Of a stretch of DNA of 64,000 nt, positions 62,154 through 64,000 are shown piece after piece. The stretch lies in NCBI RefSeq assembly GCF_040812015.1, contig NZ_JBFNXJ010000007.1, positions 124,001 through 188,000 of the forward strand. Direction: 5' to 3'. The DNA is from Chitinivorax sp. PXF-14 (lineage in GTDB: Bacteria; Pseudomonadota; Gammaproteobacteria; Burkholderiales; SCOH01). Under the pieces are notes generated by a model that worked only from the letters and a program-made list of their open reading frames with translations, had not been told where the DNA came from and made no database searches. The position numbers and the translations under genes are program-made. Numbering within the stretch: the stretch's first letter is position 1; each line of letters begins with the position of its first letter.

Positions 62154-63131
62154 GTGACGCCGGTCAACCTCGTCACCGGCCTGCTCGGCAGCGGCAAGAC
62201 CAGCACTATCCGCCATCTGCTTGCGCACAAGCCGGCGCACGAGCAGTGGGCGGTGCTGGTCAACGAATTCGGCAGCGTCGGCATCGACGGCGCCCTGCTC
62301 ACCGATGACGGCATCGAGGTGCGCCAGGTGGCGGGCGGCTGCATCTGCTGCGTCAGCAGCCCGCTGTTCCGCGTCGGCCTGACCCGGCTGCTGCGCGAAG
62401 CGAAGCCCGACCGGGTACTGATCGAGCCATCCGGCCTGGCCCACCCCGCCGCCGTGGTCGACATGCTGCGCGACGCCTATTTCGCCAGGGCGGTCCGGCT
62501 CGATGCCGTGGTGTGCATCGTCGACCCGCGCCAGCTCGGTGACGCGCAGGCCATGCCGCTGCTGCACGATCAGCTGCAGCTTGCCGATCTCGTCGTCGCC
62601 AACAAGGCCGATCTCGCCGCGCCCGCCGACCTGGCACGGCTGGCCACACTGCTGGCGGGCCTCTACCCGCCAAAGGCGATCTCGGCAGCGGTCGAACACG
62701 GGCGGCTCGACCCCGCCTGGCTTGCCTCGCCCTCGACGGTGGAGGCCGCGTCCGCCCCTACCCCGCCCTCGCACCTGCTCATGCGGCTGCCGCGCAGCCC
62801 CGCCGGCGAAGTCACGGAACGTCTGCAACGCCAGGCCGGCGCGGGCCACGTCGCCTATGGCGCAAGCTGGCCGCCCGCTCGCGTCTTCGACGGCAAGCGC
62901 CTGCATGGCTGGCTCGCGCTACAGCAAGCCAACCCCGCGTTGCGGCGTGCCAAGGGCGTGGTGCGTATCGGCAACACGTGGTGGCAATTCAATCTGAGCG
63001 GGACCGAGCGGGAATGGCAGACCAGCGCCTGGCGGCGCGACAGCCGCATCGAGCTGATCTTCGACGAGGCCGGGGCGCCCGCCGGCGAGCAGCTCGAACG
63101 CGAACTCACCGACTTGCTGCTGCCTGCCTGA
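62154..63131 (+). CDS. CobW/YjiA-family GTPase, metal chaperone-like
   Basis: G3E GTPase of 325 aa: P-loop GLLGSGKT (9-16), metal-binding CxCC in GGCICC (61-66), and NKAD for guanine recognition. The C-terminal CobW_C domain (about 205-325) is present. The family inserts Zn, Co or Fe. It starts with GTG, four bases after the cyclase stop. No cobalamin or zinc genes adjoin; the metal is unknown. Confidence 0.9.
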   Translation: MTPVNLVTGLLGSGKTSTIRHLLAHKPAHEQWAVLVNEFGSVGIDGALLTDDGIEVRQVAGGCICCVSSPLFRVGLTRLLREAKPDRVLIEPSGLAHPAAVVDMLRDAYFARAVRLDAVVCIVDPRQLGDAQAMPLLHDQLQLADLVVANKADLAAPADLARLATLLAGLYPPKAISAAVEHGRLDPAWLASPSTVEAASAPTPPSHLLMRLPRSPAGEVTERLQRQAGAGHVAYGASWPPARVFDGKRLHGWLALQQANPALRRAKGVVRIGNTWWQFNLSGTEREWQTSAWRRDSRIELIFDEAGAPAGEQLERELTDLLLPA

Positions 63132-63186
63132 GCGCCAATCCCCGCGCGGCTTGCAGCCCGGCTGCAGGGCCCGCCCGGAGCGGCCG

Positions 63187-64000
63187 TCAGCCTTTCAGGG
63201 CAACCCAGTATTCGAGCGCGCTGTGCTCGTCGAACGGCGAGGCCTGCGGCGCGAAGCGGAAGAAGGCCGGGGCATCCGCCAGCACATAGCCCGAGCACGG
63301 CAGCCAGGCGCCGAAGATGTAGTGCATCGTGTATTCCCATGCGCTGCCGCTGCCGGCATGGCTGAATACCGCGTTGTGCAGCGCCGGGCGCACGGTGGTG
63401 ACCATGCCTTCGGGCACATCCGAGAAATTGCCGACCTCGATGCAGGGCATGATGAACACGCGGATCTCGGTTTCGCTCGACGACACGATGTCGCACAGCA
63501 GCGCCGCGCGCTCGCCGACGCGGTTCGGCACCTCGCCCAGCCGCGCCAGGAAGGACTGCCACAGCGGCCGGCCCAGCTCGATCAGGTCGAAGGCCTCGTG
63601 CGGCACGGTGAGATCGGCCTTGATGCCGACCAGGCGGATTTCCGGCGAGGCGTCGAGACGCGGTGCCAGCCCGACATTGTGGTGCAGGTGTTCGAGGTAG
63701 ACCTGGGTGATCTGCGGCTTGATCTGCGGAAAACCGGGCGCCTGCCGGTTCTGCCGGAACTCGCGCGGGCTGGCGCCGAACTGGGCGCGGAAGGCACGTG
63801 TGAACGCTTCGTTCGAATCGAAACCGGCATCGAGCGCGATGTCGAGCACGTTTTCCTTGCCGTCGAGCAGGCGCTGGGCGGCCCACGACAGGCGACGGCG
63901 GCGGATGTAGTTCTTCACCGTCTCGCCCACCGTGGCGCGGAACACGCGCTGGAAGTGCCAGTGCGACATGCCGGCAAGCTCGGCCAAGTCGCGGATGCCG
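63187..64000 (-). CDS. AraC-family transcription regulator with GyrI-like domain, partial
   Basis: Open at the right edge: the visible part has 270 codons. Two AraC-type helix-turn-helix units (about residues 1-95, with MSHWHFQRVFRATVGETV and DSNEAFTRAFRAQFGASPREF) are followed by a GyrI-like effector domain (about 120-265). This is the Rob/SoxS-like type that senses small ligands. The missing N-terminus is short, perhaps under 30 residues. Target genes unknown. Confidence 0.9.
   Translation of the reverse strand, partial: GIRDLAELAGMSHWHFQRVFRATVGETVKNYIRRRRLSWAAQRLLDGKENVLDIALDAGFDSNEAFTRAFRAQFGASPREFRQNRQAPGFPQIKPQITQVYLEHLHHNVGLAPRLDASPEIRLVGIKADLTVPHEAFDLIELGRPLWQSFLARLGEVPNRVGERAALLCDIVSSSETEIRVFIMPCIEVGNFSDVPEGMVTTVRPALHNAVFSHAGSGSAWEYTMHYIFGAWLPCSGYVLADAPAFFRFAPQASPFDEHSALEYWVALKG

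Overview
The window is about 64 kb of GC-rich chromosome from a Gram-negative bacterium, most likely a betaproteobacterium of the Neisseriales (Chromobacteriaceae or Chitinibacteraceae type). Evidence for this is LPS core genes (waaA, waaC, waaE-like), a hemC / fused hemD-hemX / hemY cluster, thiD-thiE beside hemL, lipB-lipA with a DUF493 gene, mpl, a PEP-CTERM protein and FNR-type boxes. The genus cannot be fixed from sequence alone. Gene content is almost entirely core chromosomal. I saw no tRNA or rRNA gene, insertion sequence, prophage or CRISPR array.

Layout. 1-4 kb: LPS inner-core transferases (minus strand), then a divergent glycosyltransferase and a UDP-glucuronate epimerase, separated by a 569-bp AT-rich gap with DnaA-box-like motifs. 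4-10 kb: thiD/thiE, rubredoxin, M48 lipoprotein protease, hemJ-like gene, hemL, a small Arg-rich protein, a thioesterase and a protein with a c-di-GMP-binding MshEN domain. 10-18 kb: zinc-ribbon protein, cupredoxin, ppc, then hemC, hemDX and hemY. 18-25 kb: a TolC/HlyD/ABC exporter operon behind an FNR box. 25-29 kb: two overlapping protease-TPR genes, of which the first has lost all three catalytic residues. 29-31 kb: an ECF41 sigma-factor operon with its own signature promoter. 31-32 kb: a divergent gene pair around a perfect FNR box. 32-37 kb: lipA, lipB, ybeD, dat, a GNAT gene and dacC. 37-46 kb: rapA, a serine hydrolase and the sulfate importer (sbp-cysTWA). 46-50 kb: a HIT protein, HscC-type Hsp70 and its J-domain partner. 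50-64 kb: PEP-CTERM protein, nitroreductase, S9 peptidase, sbcB, two phzF paralogues, two small secreted paralogues, mpl, a diguanylate cyclase, a CobW GTPase and an AraC regulator cut by the window end.

Three exact copies of the 14-bp core of the universal ParB site parS (18.3, 37.5 and 46.4 kb) and one degenerate copy (59.1 kb) are spread over 41 kb. This places the window in the chromosomal centromere region, so probably not far from oriC. The most interesting local systems are the pseudoprotease/protease TPR tandem, the ECF41 operon with its matching promoter, the two FNR promoters with class II geometry, the MshEN protein with an apparently exported C-terminal half, and the HscC/J-protein pair with a structured gap between them.
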